Positions 6,638-14,635 of a DNA stretch of 19,790 bases are shown in pieces. Position 1 is the stretch's first letter. Each line of letters begins with the position of its first letter. Source of the stretch: an uncultured Caulobacteraceae bacterium (GTDB taxonomy: Bacteria > Pseudomonadota > Alphaproteobacteria > Caulobacterales > TH1-2); NCBI GenBank assembly GCA_937967425.1, contig CALBST010000208.1, positions 1 through 19,790 of the forward strand, read 5' to 3'. Under the pieces are notes generated by a model. That model was given only the letters and a program-made list of their open reading frames with translations, did not search any database and was not told the DNA's origin. A program made the position numbers and the translations under genes.

Positions 6638-6783
6638 TGTAGTGTTTCCCTTCTCAAAGGTTGTCGTGTGTTTACTCAACGAACCGGCTTTAAATCAGGC
6701 TTTTTGACTGCCCTTCTTCCCGCCGGCCTTTGAGTAGATGCCACTCAATTCTTGATGGAGCGTGACCGCGCCTCTCTCGAAAC

Positions 6784-6819
6784 ACGTCGAAAAGCGCTAT
6801 TTCATGCGGTTTTCGACGT
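6784..6819. promoter_or_regulatory. inverted repeat upstream of HU, possible operator
   Basis: ACGTCGAAAA (6784-6793) is exactly mirrored by TTTTCGACGT (6810-6819), with a 16-base spacer. It lies about 150 bases before the HU start. The half-site centres are 26 bp apart, which does not match whole helical turns well. A protein-binding site is possible, but which regulator would bind is unknown. Confidence 0.4.
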
Positions 6820-6890
6820 TTGCGGTGGATTCCCTGACATGAGCGCTGCTGAGTCGCAACGCAAAAAAGCTGATTTACAGCGGTTTCAGC

Positions 6891-6909
6891 ACGCGCGAAG
6901 GCCGCGCGT
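6891..6909 (-). terminator. weak stem-loop after the dehydrogenase gene
   Basis: A 7-base stem ACGCGCG/CGCGCGT with a 5-base loop lies about 45 bases past the dehydrogenase stop on the minus strand. There is no U-run, so it is only a weak terminator candidate. Confidence 0.3.
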
Positions 6910-6953
6910 GTTACGGAAATGCACATAAATCAACAAAAACGCGGCCTACCGCT

Positions 6954-7736
6954 TCAGCGCAAGCCCATGCGAATGGCGCCGTCGAGGCGCACATCCTCGC
7001 CGTTGAAGTACGGATTGCGAATCATTTCGAGAGCGAGAGATGCGTATTCCTGCGGGTTTCCGAGCCTTTTCGGGAACGGCACGCTCGCGGCCAAAGCTTC
7101 CTTCACTTTCTCGGGCGCGCCCATCATCAGCGGCGTTTCAAAGATGCCGGGCAAGATCGTGTTGATGCGAATGCCATCGCCGGAGAGGTCGCGCGCGATC
7201 GGCAAGGTCATGCCAACGACACCGCCTTTCGATGCCGAATAGGCCGCCTGCCCCATCTGGCCGTCCTCGGCCGCGACTGACGCAGTCATCACCATCGCCC
7301 CACGCTCGCCGCCATCGAGCGGGTCGAGCGTTAGCATGCCGGCGGCGGACTTGGCCACGCAGCGGAACGTTCCGATCAGATTGATCTGAATCGTCAGCTC
7401 AAAGATGTTGAGCGGAAAATGCTTGATCTCGCCGGTTTCCTTTGAGCGGCTTGCCGTCTTCATCGCCGAACCGATGCCGGCGCAGCACACGAGGATACGC
7501 TCCTGGCCGTTGGCTTTGCGTGCGGCTTCGAACCCGGCGGCGACGCTGTCATCGCTGGTGACATCGACTTTGCAGAACGTGGCGCCCAGTTCATCCGCTG
7601 TAGCTTTGCCCCGATCTTCGTCGCGATCGAAGATGGCGACCTTCACGCCTTCCGCGCGCAGCTTCGCAACCGTCGCCTTGCCCAAGCCTGACGCGCCGCC
7701 CGTCACAACAGCCGCGATATCCGACGAAAGACGCAT
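6954..7736 (-). CDS. short-chain dehydrogenase/reductase (3-hydroxyacyl-CoA dehydrogenase type-2-like)
   Basis: This is a 260-residue Rossmann-fold NAD(P)-dependent oxidoreductase. It shows the glycine-rich TGGASGLG (12-19), catalytic Ser153, Tyr166 and Lys170 in YSASK, and structural Asn119. The usual NNAG motif reads CCAG here. Asp37 after the second strand favours NAD. The INTILPGIFETP stretch and the C-terminal GEDVRLDGAIRM resemble the HSD17B10/3-hydroxyacyl-CoA dehydrogenase type-2 group, which oxidises short 3-hydroxyacyl-CoAs in beta-oxidation or branched amino acid breakdown; that assignment is inferred. The start is ATG 7736, with GGGAGG upstream. No other fatty acid genes are near and the gene appears monocistronic. 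Confidence 0.9.
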   Translation of the reverse strand: MRLSSDIAAVVTGGASGLGKATVAKLRAEGVKVAIFDRDEDRGKATADELGATFCKVDVTSDDSVAAGFEAARKANGQERILVCCAGIGSAMKTASRSKETGEIKHFPLNIFELTIQINLIGTFRCVAKSAAGMLTLDPLDGGERGAMVMTASVAAEDGQMGQAAYSASKGGVVGMTLPIARDLSGDGIRINTILPGIFETPLMMGAPEKVKEALAASVPFPKRLGNPQEYASLALEMIRNPYFNGEDVRLDGAIRMGLR

Positions 7737-7815
7737 TGTGTTCCTCCCATAACGCACACGTTGGCGCGCACCGCGTTTCTAGCCACGGCGCGCGCGAACG
7801 CAATGTTGCGCAACG

Positions 7816-9018
7816 TCAGTTCGGGTCTGGCTGCGAATGCGCGTCCCGCTCCGCTCGTGGCGGCGGATCGCCGTGCTCGGTCACCGGCGGCGGTGGCGGC
7901 GGTGGTGCCGGCGGCGGCGCTGGAGGCGTCACCGGAGGGGGCGGCGGCGGTGGTGGCGGCGTCACTGGAGGGGCCGGCGGAGTCACCGGTGGTGGTGGCG
8001 TGACCGGGGGCGGCGCGGGAGGCGTAGGGGGAGTCACCGGCGGCGAGGGCGGCGGATCCTGCGGACGCGGCGGCCGTGGCGGTGTAGGCGGCGGCGCGGG
8101 CGGGGGCGGTTGCGGCGGCGGATTGCTTGCAGCGTCGCGCAGCGTGCGGATACGCCGTTGGGCGCGGTCGCGATATTCACCGTCGCGCTGCGTCGCTAGG
8201 TAGTATTCGTAGGCGTCAATCGTGTCGCGCCGGACCGCCCGATCCCAAGCAGAGCGGTCGTCGGCGCGAATTTGATAGATGCGGCGCTCGGCGTCATCGC
8301 GGTGGTAGCCGTCCGGGAATTCGCGAATGTAGCGCTCGTATTCGCGAACTTCGTCGCGCCGGCGGGCGCTATCCCAGGCCCAATCGTCCCGGCGGCGATA
8401 ATCGTCGATAATGCGCCGTGCATCGATAGCGTACGGCGAGCGCGGATAGGCGCGTAGGAAATCCGCGTAGCCCCCGATCGAATCGAGCCGCCGCGCACGC
8501 ACCCACGCGCCCTCGTCGGTGTTCCACAAATAATCGAGCCGCGCGCGCGCCTCACCCGAATTGGCGCCGTCGGGCCAAGCATTGAGAAAGCCTTCGTACG
8601 CTTCGATGCGATCGACGCGGGCCGCCTCCGCCCATGCGGCGCGTTCTTCAGCGGCCAGGCGCGGCGCCGCGAGAACCGCGCGGCGTTCATCGGCCTCGCG
8701 TGCGTTCGCGCCCCAGCCGAACGTGCGCAGATACTCTTCGTACGAATATTCGGTGTCGATCTGCCGCGCCCTGCCCCACGCCTCGCGCTCAAGCACCATC
8801 AGTTCCGCAATGCGTTGGCGTGCGGCCTCGGCGCGTGGGCCATTGGCGTAGAGCCCAAGATAGTTCTCGTACGCGGCCGGGAAGTCCTGCGAGGCCGCGG
8901 CGGTCCAGGCCCGCGCTTCGAGTTCTTCGGGAGTAGGCGGCGCTGTGGCGCATGCCGCAAGGAGCGCGGCAACCGACGCCGCAGCTAACATCTTCAAACG
9001 CCAAAGCTTCGCCGCCAT
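7816..9018 (-). CDS. lipoprotein with six 43-residue W-repeats and a proline-rich tail
   Basis: The 400-residue protein has a signal peptide ending LLAAC (lipid Cys23). Residues 38-298 hold six helical repeats that begin at Trp38, 81, 129, 172, 215 and 258, a 43-residue period with one 5-residue insertion. The consensus is roughly W-x2-A-x3-D-x4-Y-x2-YL-x2-(Y/F)P-x-G-x4-A-x2-R-I, like the TPR-related repeats seen in bacterial caspase-like and Sel1 proteins. Residues 299-400 are mostly proline, with repeated PVTPP units. It is probably a periplasmic scaffold whose proline tail spans or contacts the cell wall. The start is ATG 9018, preceded by GGGGAAG; ATG 8991 would shorten the signal peptide. 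It is divergent from the YhhN-type gene. Confidence 0.82.
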   Translation of the reverse strand: MAAKLWRLKMLAAASVAALLAACATAPPTPEELEARAWTAAASQDFPAAYENYLGLYANGPRAEAARQRIAELMVLEREAWGRARQIDTEYSYEEYLRTFGWGANAREADERRAVLAAPRLAAEERAAWAEAARVDRIEAYEGFLNAWPDGANSGEARARLDYLWNTDEGAWVRARRLDSIGGYADFLRAYPRSPYAIDARRIIDDYRRRDDWAWDSARRRDEVREYERYIREFPDGYHRDDAERRIYQIRADDRSAWDRAVRRDTIDAYEYYLATQRDGEYRDRAQRRIRTLRDAASNPPPQPPPPAPPPTPPRPPRPQDPPPSPPVTPPTPPAPPPVTPPPPVTPPAPPVTPPPPPPPPPVTPPAPPPAPPPPPPPVTEHGDPPPRAERDAHSQPDPN

Positions 9019-9091
9019 GCCCACTTCCCCGTATCGCACTGCTAGTAGTACCACCTTGACCTGAACGGCGGCGGAATCGAAGGGCCAAACG

Positions 9092-9778
9092 ATGGGGGCG
9101 TTAGCGATTGGTCCGGTGTTCTGGGCGCTCATGGCGCTCGCGAGCGCCGCTGCCGCTGCGTACGGGCTCTACTTCCTCCAACGTCCGCCGAGCTTCGTGC
9201 GCGCCCTGGTCAAAACGGCCTTTATGGGTGCGGCGGCTGGCGCACTCGTTAGTGCTGGTGCGCCGTTTCCACTCGTGGCCGCGATTGCGTTCTCGGCGAT
9301 CGGTGATCTTTTCCTGGCCTTCAAGTCAAAGTGGACGCTGCCTCTCGGCATCCTGGCGTTTTTGCTCGCACAGCTCACCTATGTCGTGATCTTCACGGCG
9401 ATCTGGTTCTTCTCCGGCGACAACAGCCCGCTCCTGCCACGTTACATCGCGATGGGCGCTGTGATCGCGACAGCGGTCGTCTTTCTGATCTGGATGGCGC
9501 CGAAGCTTGGCTGGATGGCGCTTGGCGTCGTGCCATACGCGATTGCGATCACAGGCATGGGCGTCGCCGCGATGTGGCTGCCGTGGGCAGGTTGGCCAGC
9601 GATGCTCGGCGCGGTGCTCTTTCTCGTCAGCGACTTCGTGCTCGCAGCCGAGCTTTTCCGTTTACCGGCGGACGCTCCCGTCCGCCGCGTAACTGCGCCG
9701 ATCGTGTGGTGGACTTACGTTGCCGCGCAAGCCCTCATCATCTGGGGCGTCATCACTCTCATTCAGGCAGGGGGCTAA
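9092..9778 (+). CDS. YhhN/TMEM86-type membrane protein (lysoplasmalogenase family)
   Basis: The 228-residue integral membrane protein has about eight helices. Conserved aspartates are present: Asp72 in SAIGDLFLAF and Asp181 in LFLVSDFVLA. The late WWTYVAAQALI helix is also typical of the YhhN family (PF07947). Animal TMEM86B hydrolyses the vinyl-ether bond of lysoplasmalogens. In bacteria the substrate is often uncertain, so the enzymatic name is by family only. The start is ATG 9092, with AAGGG seven bases upstream. It is followed after three bases by a small lipoprotein gene, which suggests a two-gene operon. Confidence 0.88.
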   Translation: MGALAIGPVFWALMALASAAAAAYGLYFLQRPPSFVRALVKTAFMGAAAGALVSAGAPFPLVAAIAFSAIGDLFLAFKSKWTLPLGILAFLLAQLTYVVIFTAIWFFSGDNSPLLPRYIAMGAVIATAVVFLIWMAPKLGWMALGVVPYAIAITGMGVAAMWLPWAGWPAMLGAVLFLVSDFVLAAELFRLPADAPVRRVTAPIVWWTYVAAQALIIWGVITLIQAGG

Positions 9779-9781
9779 TTC

Positions 9782-10204
9782 ATGCGAACGACCGCCATCG
9801 CACTTCTGACAACACTCGCGGCCTGCGGCCAAAGCCCCGCGCCCTCGCCGCCGCCAAGCGGCCCGCAATACGAGAATCCTGAAGCGATAATCGATCGCCT
9901 GCCGCTGATCGACGCCTGCCTCGCACTGGCGCCCGACCGACGGGTCGTTACGATCAATCCGGCGTCGGACATCACGCTGCGTCTCTCCAGCGAGGCCGGC
10001 GATCTCGATTGCGCCGTGCCGGACGACGATCCCGATCCCGCCCGCGCAACCGTGCTGCCGGCGCTCAACGATCCGCCCGCGGACGCGATTCTATTCGTCC
10101 GCGCGCCCGGAGAAAATCCCGGCGGCGAGTGCTACGCGGCGCCCGAAGTGCGCAACGAAGCGGGTGAACTGCTCGGATGGACGCTCGATCCAGAGGGTTG
10201 CTAG
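9782..10204 (+). CDS. small lipoprotein, function unknown
   Basis: This 140-residue protein has a short signal peptide with lipobox LAAC, so Cys15 is the predicted anchor. A proline/serine linker (18-28) follows, then an acidic domain of about 110 residues with Cys46, Cys77, Cys117 and a C-terminal Cys140. It is probably attached to the outer membrane on its periplasmic side. The family is not recognised. ATG 9782 lies three bases after the YhhN-type stop, with AGGGGG upstream, so the two genes are co-transcribed. Its TAG shares the palindrome CTAG with the convergent hutU stop. Confidence 0.78.
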   Translation: MRTTAIALLTTLAACGQSPAPSPPPSGPQYENPEAIIDRLPLIDACLALAPDRRVVTINPASDITLRLSSEAGDLDCAVPDDDPDPARATVLPALNDPPADAILFVRAPGENPGGECYAAPEVRNEAGELLGWTLDPEGC

Positions 10205-11865
10205 TCGAGAGACGGCAAATCCAGCTTTTGCTCGCGTGCGCACTGGATCGCTTCGTCGTAGCCGGCATCGGCGTGGCGCATGACGCCGGTGCCTGGATCG
10301 TTCCAAAGCACGCGCGCGATGCGCTTGCTCGCCGCTTCGGTGCCGTCGCAAACGATGACAACGCCGCTGTGCTGCGAATAGCCCATGCCGACCCCGCCGC
10401 CGTGATGGAGCGAAACCCAGGTCGCGCCGCCCGCGGTGTTGAGGAGCGCATTGAGCAGCGGCCAATCGCTGACCGCATCGCTGCCGTCGCGCATCTTTTC
10501 GGTTTCGCGATTGGGTGATGCGACGCTGCCGCTATCGAGATGATCGCGGCCGATCACGAGCGGGCCGATCTCCCCTTTCGCGACCATCTCATTGAACGCA
10601 AGCCCGAGGCGATGGCGTTGGCCCAGGCCCACCCAGCAAATGCGTGCGGGCAAGCCCTGGAACGCAATGCGCTCCTTGGCCATGTCGAGCCAACGATGGA
10701 GATGCGCGTCGTTCGGGATCAGCTCTTTCACTTTCGCGTCGGTCTTGGCGATGTCATCGGGGTTGCCGGTGAGCGCGGCCCAGCGGAACGGGCCGATGCC
10801 GCGGCAGAAAAGCGGGCGCACATAAGCCGGCACAAAACCCGGATACGCGAACGCATCGGCGACGCCATTATCTTTGGCGACTTGGCGAATGTTGTTGCCG
10901 TAATCGACGGTCGGGATGCCCATGTTGTGGAAGTCGAGCATCGCCTTCACATGCACGGCGATTGAAGCGCACGCAGCTTCGCGCACAGCTTCCGGATTCT
11001 GCACACGCGTCTTGTTCCAACGCTCGACCGTCCAGCCCGCCGGCAGATAGCCGTTCACGGTGTCATGGGCGGAGGTTTGATCTGTGACCGCGTCAGGGCG
11101 GATGCCGCGCTTCACCATCTCCGGCAAAATCTCGGCTGCATTGCCCAACAGACCAACCGAAATCGCTTCGCCTTTCGCGCACGCTTCGTTGATCATCGCC
11201 ATCGCCTGATCCAACGTCTCGGCGCGCTTATCGAGGTAGCGCGTCTGCAGGCGCTTATCGATGCGATCGCTCTGGCATTCGATAGCGAGGCAGCATGCGC
11301 CCGCCATCACCGCCGCGAGCGGTTGCGCGCCACCCATGCCTCCGAGACCCGCGGTCAGTATCCACTTGCCCTTCCAGTCGCCGCCGAAATGCTTGCGGCC
11401 CATCTCGGCGAAGGTTTCGTACGTTCCCTGCACGATTCCCTGCGTGCCGATATAAATCCAAGAGCCAGCCGTCATCTGGCCGTACATCATCAGGCCCTTG
11501 CGATCGAGCTCGTCAAAATGCTCCCACGTCGCCCATTTCGGCACGAGATTGGAGTTTGCGAGGAGCACGCGCGGCGCATCGGGATGGGTTTTGAAAACAC
11601 CAACAGGCTTGCCGCTCTGCACCAGCAGAGTCTCATCGTCTTCCAAGCGACGCAGTGTTTCGACGATTCTGTCATAACTCTTCCAATCGCGCGCGGCGCG
11701 GCCGATGCCGCCGTAAACAACAAGCTCTTCCGGATGCTCAGCCACATCCGGATCGAGATTGTTCATCAGCATGCGCAGCGGCGCTTCAGTGAGCCAGCTC
11801 TTGCAGCTCAGCGTCATGCCATGGGGCGCACGAATAACGCGCGAGTCATCGCGACGGGGATCCAT
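10201..11865 (-). CDS. hutU: urocanate hydratase
   Basis: This 554-residue cytoplasmic enzyme converts urocanate to 4-imidazolone-5-propionate, the second step of histidine breakdown, using tightly bound NAD+ as an electrophile. Family landmarks are abundant: [11 protein letters not shown] near 51, QSGKPVGVF (83-91), [11 protein letters not shown] (171-181) for NAD binding, and [10 protein letters not shown], where the Cys is residue 410, the number of the catalytic Cys in the Pseudomonas putida enzyme. The length is normal (about 555). The start is ATG 11865, with GGAGG five bases upstream; upstream in-frame starts run into the divergent gene. The hutI gene lies beyond a reverse-strand acetyltransferase gene. 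No hutH is in the window. Confidence 0.97.
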   Translation of the reverse strand: MDPRRDDSRVIRAPHGMTLSCKSWLTEAPLRMLMNNLDPDVAEHPEELVVYGGIGRAARDWKSYDRIVETLRRLEDDETLLVQSGKPVGVFKTHPDAPRVLLANSNLVPKWATWEHFDELDRKGLMMYGQMTAGSWIYIGTQGIVQGTYETFAEMGRKHFGGDWKGKWILTAGLGGMGGAQPLAAVMAGACCLAIECQSDRIDKRLQTRYLDKRAETLDQAMAMINEACAKGEAISVGLLGNAAEILPEMVKRGIRPDAVTDQTSAHDTVNGYLPAGWTVERWNKTRVQNPEAVREAACASIAVHVKAMLDFHNMGIPTVDYGNNIRQVAKDNGVADAFAYPGFVPAYVRPLFCRGIGPFRWAALTGNPDDIAKTDAKVKELIPNDAHLHRWLDMAKERIAFQGLPARICWVGLGQRHRLGLAFNEMVAKGEIGPLVIGRDHLDSGSVASPNRETEKMRDGSDAVSDWPLLNALLNTAGGATWVSLHHGGGVGMGYSQHSGVVIVCDGTEAASKRIARVLWNDPGTGVMRHADAGYDEAIQCAREQKLDLPSLD

Positions 11866-11935
11866 GTTTTCCTCCGGAAATTTTGTTGAGGGTGTTAGCG
11901 CGGCGACGGCCCGAGGTCTATGCTGTCCACCGGTC

Positions 11936-12376
11936 ATGAGCTTTGCACCCACGAAGATCGGGCTGATGCCAGCCAGTTTCACGGCGCTACGCGAAGCCGC
12001 GGAGCGCGAAGGCTATGACTTCCTCCGGCGGCTCGGCGATCGTTGGGATGGTGAGCGGTATCTCAACGATGATCTGGCGACGGTGTGGGGCGTGCTCGCG
12101 GGCAGCAAGCTAGTCGCAATCGGCGCGCAGACCTACGACGAGTACGACCCCTCGCCGCTGCATCGGCGCATCCGGCATTTCTATGTGCAGCCGGATAGGC
12201 GACGCGGTGGCGCTGGGCGCGCTCTGGCCCATTGCTTGATCGTGGACGCACACGCGCTGGCGCCGCTGCTGCACCTGCGCGCGACGCATGCGCTGTCGAC
12301 AGCGTTTTGGGACAGCGTTGGGTTTGCGCGCGTCGTTGGGCGCGAGGATCGAACGCATGTGCTGGCTAGGCCCTAG
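11936..12376 (+). CDS. GNAT family N-acetyltransferase
   Basis: The 146-residue protein has the GNAT motif A with the acetyl-CoA loop [10 protein letters not shown] (88-97) after the strand IRHFYVQPD, and a C-terminal [18 protein letters not shown] segment, the usual motif B. It would transfer an acetyl group to an amine; the substrate is unknown. ATG 11936 is chosen since it keeps the whole fold, but its ribosome binding site is weak and ATG 11966 is an alternative. It is transcribed against hutU and hutI and lies between them, sharing CTAG as interlocked stop codons with hutI. A role in histidine breakdown is only suggested by position. Confidence 0.82.
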   Translation: MSFAPTKIGLMPASFTALREAAEREGYDFLRRLGDRWDGERYLNDDLATVWGVLAGSKLVAIGAQTYDEYDPSPLHRRIRHFYVQPDRRRGGAGRALAHCLIVDAHALAPLLHLRATHALSTAFWDSVGFARVVGREDRTHVLARP

Positions 12377-13587
12377 ACCAAGCGCCCGGCAAACACGCGT
12401 TCGCGCAACAACGGCGCGCCGAGCCAATAGCTCAATTCTGCCGGTGATTTGACATCCCAGACCGCCAGATCGGCGGCTTTGCCGACCTCAAGCGTGCCGG
12501 CTTCATCTAGCAGCCCTAGCGCACGCGCGCCTTCGCGCGTGATCCCGGCCAGCGCTTCTTCCGGCGTGAGACGAAACAGCGTGCAGGCCATGTTGAGCGC
12601 GGCGAGCGGCGATGTCATCGGCGAGGTTCCCGGGTTGCAGTCGCTAGCGACAGCCATATGGACACCCGCCTTGCGCAGCGCATCGATCGGCGGAAGCTGT
12701 TTCTCGCGCAGGAAATAGAACGCCCCCGGCAGGAGCACAGCGACCGTTCCCGCCTTCGCCATCGCGGCAATGCCGGCATCATCCAAATATTCCAAATGAT
12801 CTGCGCTGAGCGCCTTGTGACGCGCCGCAAGCACCGAACCGTGCTGATTGCTCAGCTGCTCGGCGTGCAGCTTCACATCGAGCCCCGCCATCCGCGCGGC
12901 GGAGAAGACGTAGTCCGTTTCCTCGACAGTGAAGCCGATATTTTCGCAGAACGCATCCACGGCATCGGCCACGCCGGCGGCCGCTGCAGCAGGTATCATC
13001 ACATCCGCAACCAGCTGAACGTAAGCCGCGCGATCGTCCTTGAACTCCGGCGGCAACGCATGGAGACCGAGAAACGTCCGCTTCACCCGGACGTTGCCGC
13101 GCCGTGCAAGATCGCCAGCGGCTTCCAGCATCTTCAGTTCGGTTTCGAGATCGAGACCGTAGCCGGATTTGATTTCAACGGTGGTCACGCCTTCCCGCGT
13201 AAGCCCAGCCAATCGGCGCGCAGCACTTTCGGTGAGATCTTCTCGCGTCGCCGCTCGGGTAGCGGCGACTGTCGAGACGATGCCGCCGCCTGCGCGGGCG
13301 ATCTCCTCGTAACTCGCGCCCTCAAGGCGCAACTCGAACTCACGCGCGCGGTCCCCTCCGAAAATGAGATGCGTATGGCAATCGACAAAACCAGGCGTGA
13401 TCCAGGCATTGCCGCAGCGGCGAACTTCGTGCGCGAGTTCGTCGGGCGGCTTCGGCAGGTCGGCGGCGTATCCGACCCATGCAATACGCCCGTCCTTCGC
13501 CGCCACCGCGCCGCGCTCGATCGCGCCATACGGCTTGCCCGGCGCCATCGTGGCGAGGTTCGCATCAACCCAAAGCGTGTCCCACAT
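12373..13587 (-). CDS. hutI: imidazolonepropionase
   Basis: This 404-residue amidohydrolase hydrolyses 4-imidazolone-5-propionate to N-formimino-L-glutamate, the third step of histidine breakdown. Metal ligands are seen: His71 and His73 in [10 protein letters not shown], His241 in LHAEQ with Glu244, and Asp316 in ASDCNPG. The substrate-binding stretch EIKSGYGLD (138-146) is also typical. Length matches the family (about 405). The start is ATG 13587, with GGTGGAG upstream; ATG 13635 would add 16 residues and lies in the intergenic inverted repeat. It diverges from hutG, with 145 bases between, and its product feeds HutG. Confidence 0.96.
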   Translation of the reverse strand: MWDTLWVDANLATMAPGKPYGAIERGAVAAKDGRIAWVGYAADLPKPPDELAHEVRRCGNAWITPGFVDCHTHLIFGGDRAREFELRLEGASYEEIARAGGGIVSTVAATRAATREDLTESAARRLAGLTREGVTTVEIKSGYGLDLETELKMLEAAGDLARRGNVRVKRTFLGLHALPPEFKDDRAAYVQLVADVMIPAAAAAGVADAVDAFCENIGFTVEETDYVFSAARMAGLDVKLHAEQLSNQHGSVLAARHKALSADHLEYLDDAGIAAMAKAGTVAVLLPGAFYFLREKQLPPIDALRKAGVHMAVASDCNPGTSPMTSPLAALNMACTLFRLTPEEALAGITREGARALGLLDEAGTLEVGKAADLAVWDVKSPAELSYWLGAPLLRERVFAGRLV

Positions 13588-13732
13588 GCGCTCCACCGTT
13601 TCCCGGACGACGCGAAGCGGCGAGCCGGGACCCATGGGTGGTGCAACCTGGTAGAAGCAGCGTCAAGCCGGACAATGGGTCCCGGCTCTGCGCATGCTTC
13701 GCATGCTTGGCCGGGAAGCGTAGAGAGATGCC
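13588..13732. promoter_or_regulatory. divergent hutI/hutG control region
   Basis: The 145 bases between the divergent hut starts must hold both promoters. They are dominated by an inverted repeat (13622-13635 with 13675-13688) and tandem 9-base repeats at 13691-13708. No clear promoter boxes or HutC-type operator was recognised. Confidence 0.5.
13622..13716. repeat. palindromic intergenic element
   Basis: A 14-base perfect inverted repeat (GAGCCGGGACCCAT at 13622-13635, and its complement at 13675-13688) has a 39-base loop. A second stem, TCCCGGC (13680-13686) with GCCGGGA (13710-13716), shares part of the first, so two alternative hairpins are possible. Between its arms, CGCATGCTT is repeated directly in tandem (13691-13708). 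The form resembles dispersed GGTCCCGG-type palindromes seen in alphaproteobacterial intergenic regions. Confidence 0.6.
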
Positions 13733-14635
13733 ATGACAACCGACTCAGATTGCCGCTCCTGGTTCTCCGCCGCCGACTTGCTGACCCAGGACGCGACCGC
13801 GTGCGTCGCATTGATCGGCGCACCCTTGGGGCTTGGATCCATCACGCCTGGCCGTTGCGACCTAGCGCCGGAGACGGTGCGCGCCGCTATGAAGCGGATG
13901 AGCGTCTATGATCTGGAGACGGAGACCGATCTTTCGGCGCTGCGCGTGTTCGATGCGGGCGACCTCACGCTTCAGGCGCTGCAGCCGGCGGATGCGCTAG
14001 CACCGATGGTGGAAGGCCTAAGCCCGCTCGCGCGCGAACATCAGCTCACGATCGTACTCGGCGGCAATAACGCCATAACGCGACCGTGTGTCCATGCGCT
14101 GGATCAGAGCCTCGCTCGCGTCGGCGTGCTGACGCTCGACGCGCACTTCGATCTCCGCGACACTGATTGCGGTCTCACCAACGGCAATCCGATTCAGGCG
14201 TTACTGCAGGACGGGCTTCCCGGCGCGCACATCGCGCAGATCGGCCTCCTCCCCTTTGCCAACACCAAGAAAGCGCACCAGAAGGCCAAGGACGCCGGCA
14301 TCTATGTGGCGACGGCGGCGGCGTGCAAAGCGCAAGGCCTGGCGGCGATCGCCGCCAATGCGTTGGAAAGGCTGGCTGCACGCTGCGACGTGATCCACGT
14401 TGACTTCGATATCGACGTCGTTGAACGCCACGCCATGCCGGGTGCGCCCGGCGCACGGCCCGGCGGCGTCGCGGTGCAGGACTTTTTCGACGCGACGCGG
14501 CTGATCTGCGCGCACCCCAAAGTGCGCAGCGTCGATCTGACCGAATTCGATCCTTCGCTTGACGTCGCCGCCATCAGCGGACTGACGGCGGCGCGTTGGG
14601 TCTGCGAAGTTTTGACGGGCTTCCTGAAGCGTTAG
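13733..14635 (+). CDS. hutG: arginase-family formimidoylglutamase
   Basis: The 300-residue protein has the arginase/ureohydrolase fold with metal motifs DAHFD (136-140), DFDID (224-228) and Glu271 in LTEFDP. With hutI and hutU beside it, its likely reaction is N-formimino-L-glutamate + water to glutamate + formamide. The motif that usually reads GGDH reads GGNN (110-113), so the first metal-binding histidine is missing. The site may therefore bind metal differently, or this may be a trait of a subfamily. The start is ATG 13733, with GAGAG upstream. It diverges from hutI and its stop overlaps the convergent hydrolase gene by four bases. Another ureohydrolase activity cannot be excluded. Confidence 0.85.
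   Translation: MTTDSDCRSWFSAADLLTQDATACVALIGAPLGLGSITPGRCDLAPETVRAAMKRMSVYDLETETDLSALRVFDAGDLTLQALQPADALAPMVEGLSPLAREHQLTIVLGGNNAITRPCVHALDQSLARVGVLTLDAHFDLRDTDCGLTNGNPIQALLQDGLPGAHIAQIGLLPFANTKKAHQKAKDAGIYVATAAACKAQGLAAIAANALERLAARCDVIHVDFDIDVVERHAMPGAPGARPGGVAVQDFFDATRLICAHPKVRSVDLTEFDPSLDVAAISGLTAARWVCEVLTGFLKR

Larger units (their letters stand above)
6638..6953. other. 316-base intergenic region upstream of HU
   Basis: No convincing gene is seen. It holds a perfect 10-base inverted repeat (6784-6793 with 6810-6819), a short GC stem (6891-6897 with 6903-6909) after the dehydrogenase stop, and two GANTC sites (6828-6832 and 6851-6855), the methylation target of CcrM in alphaproteobacteria. 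It is more AT-rich than its surroundings and must contain the HU promoter on the minus strand, but no clear -35/-10 pair could be fixed by eye. Confidence 0.5.

Noticed and set aside
6690..6926. Possible 78-residue gene on the minus strand upstream of HU
   Set aside because: Composition is not protein-like for this genome, there is no recognisable domain, and it covers an AT-richer regulatory region with inverted repeats.
7798..7814. Short palindromes CGCAATGTTGCG and GTTGCGCAAC after the dehydrogenase start
   Set aside because: Overlapping short self-complementary words without a U-run; not enough to call a terminator or an operator.
7850..8120. GGCGGTGGC-type tandem repeats as a possible CRISPR or satellite
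   Set aside because: The units are irregular and encode the proline-rich tail; there are no constant repeat and spacer lengths.
7736..8203. Glycine-rich open frame on the plus strand (poly-Gly protein)
   Set aside because: It is the mirror of the proline-rich tail of the minus-strand lipoprotein; the codons and signal peptide support only the minus-strand gene.
11065..11889. Plus-strand open frame of 274 codons across hutU
   Set aside because: Antisense to hutU, whose motifs and catalytic Cys410 are clear; no domain is seen in the antisense product.
12658..13911. Long plus-strand open frame of 417 codons across hutI
   Set aside because: It is antisense to the well-supported hutI gene and has no domain; long antisense frames are expected at this GC content.
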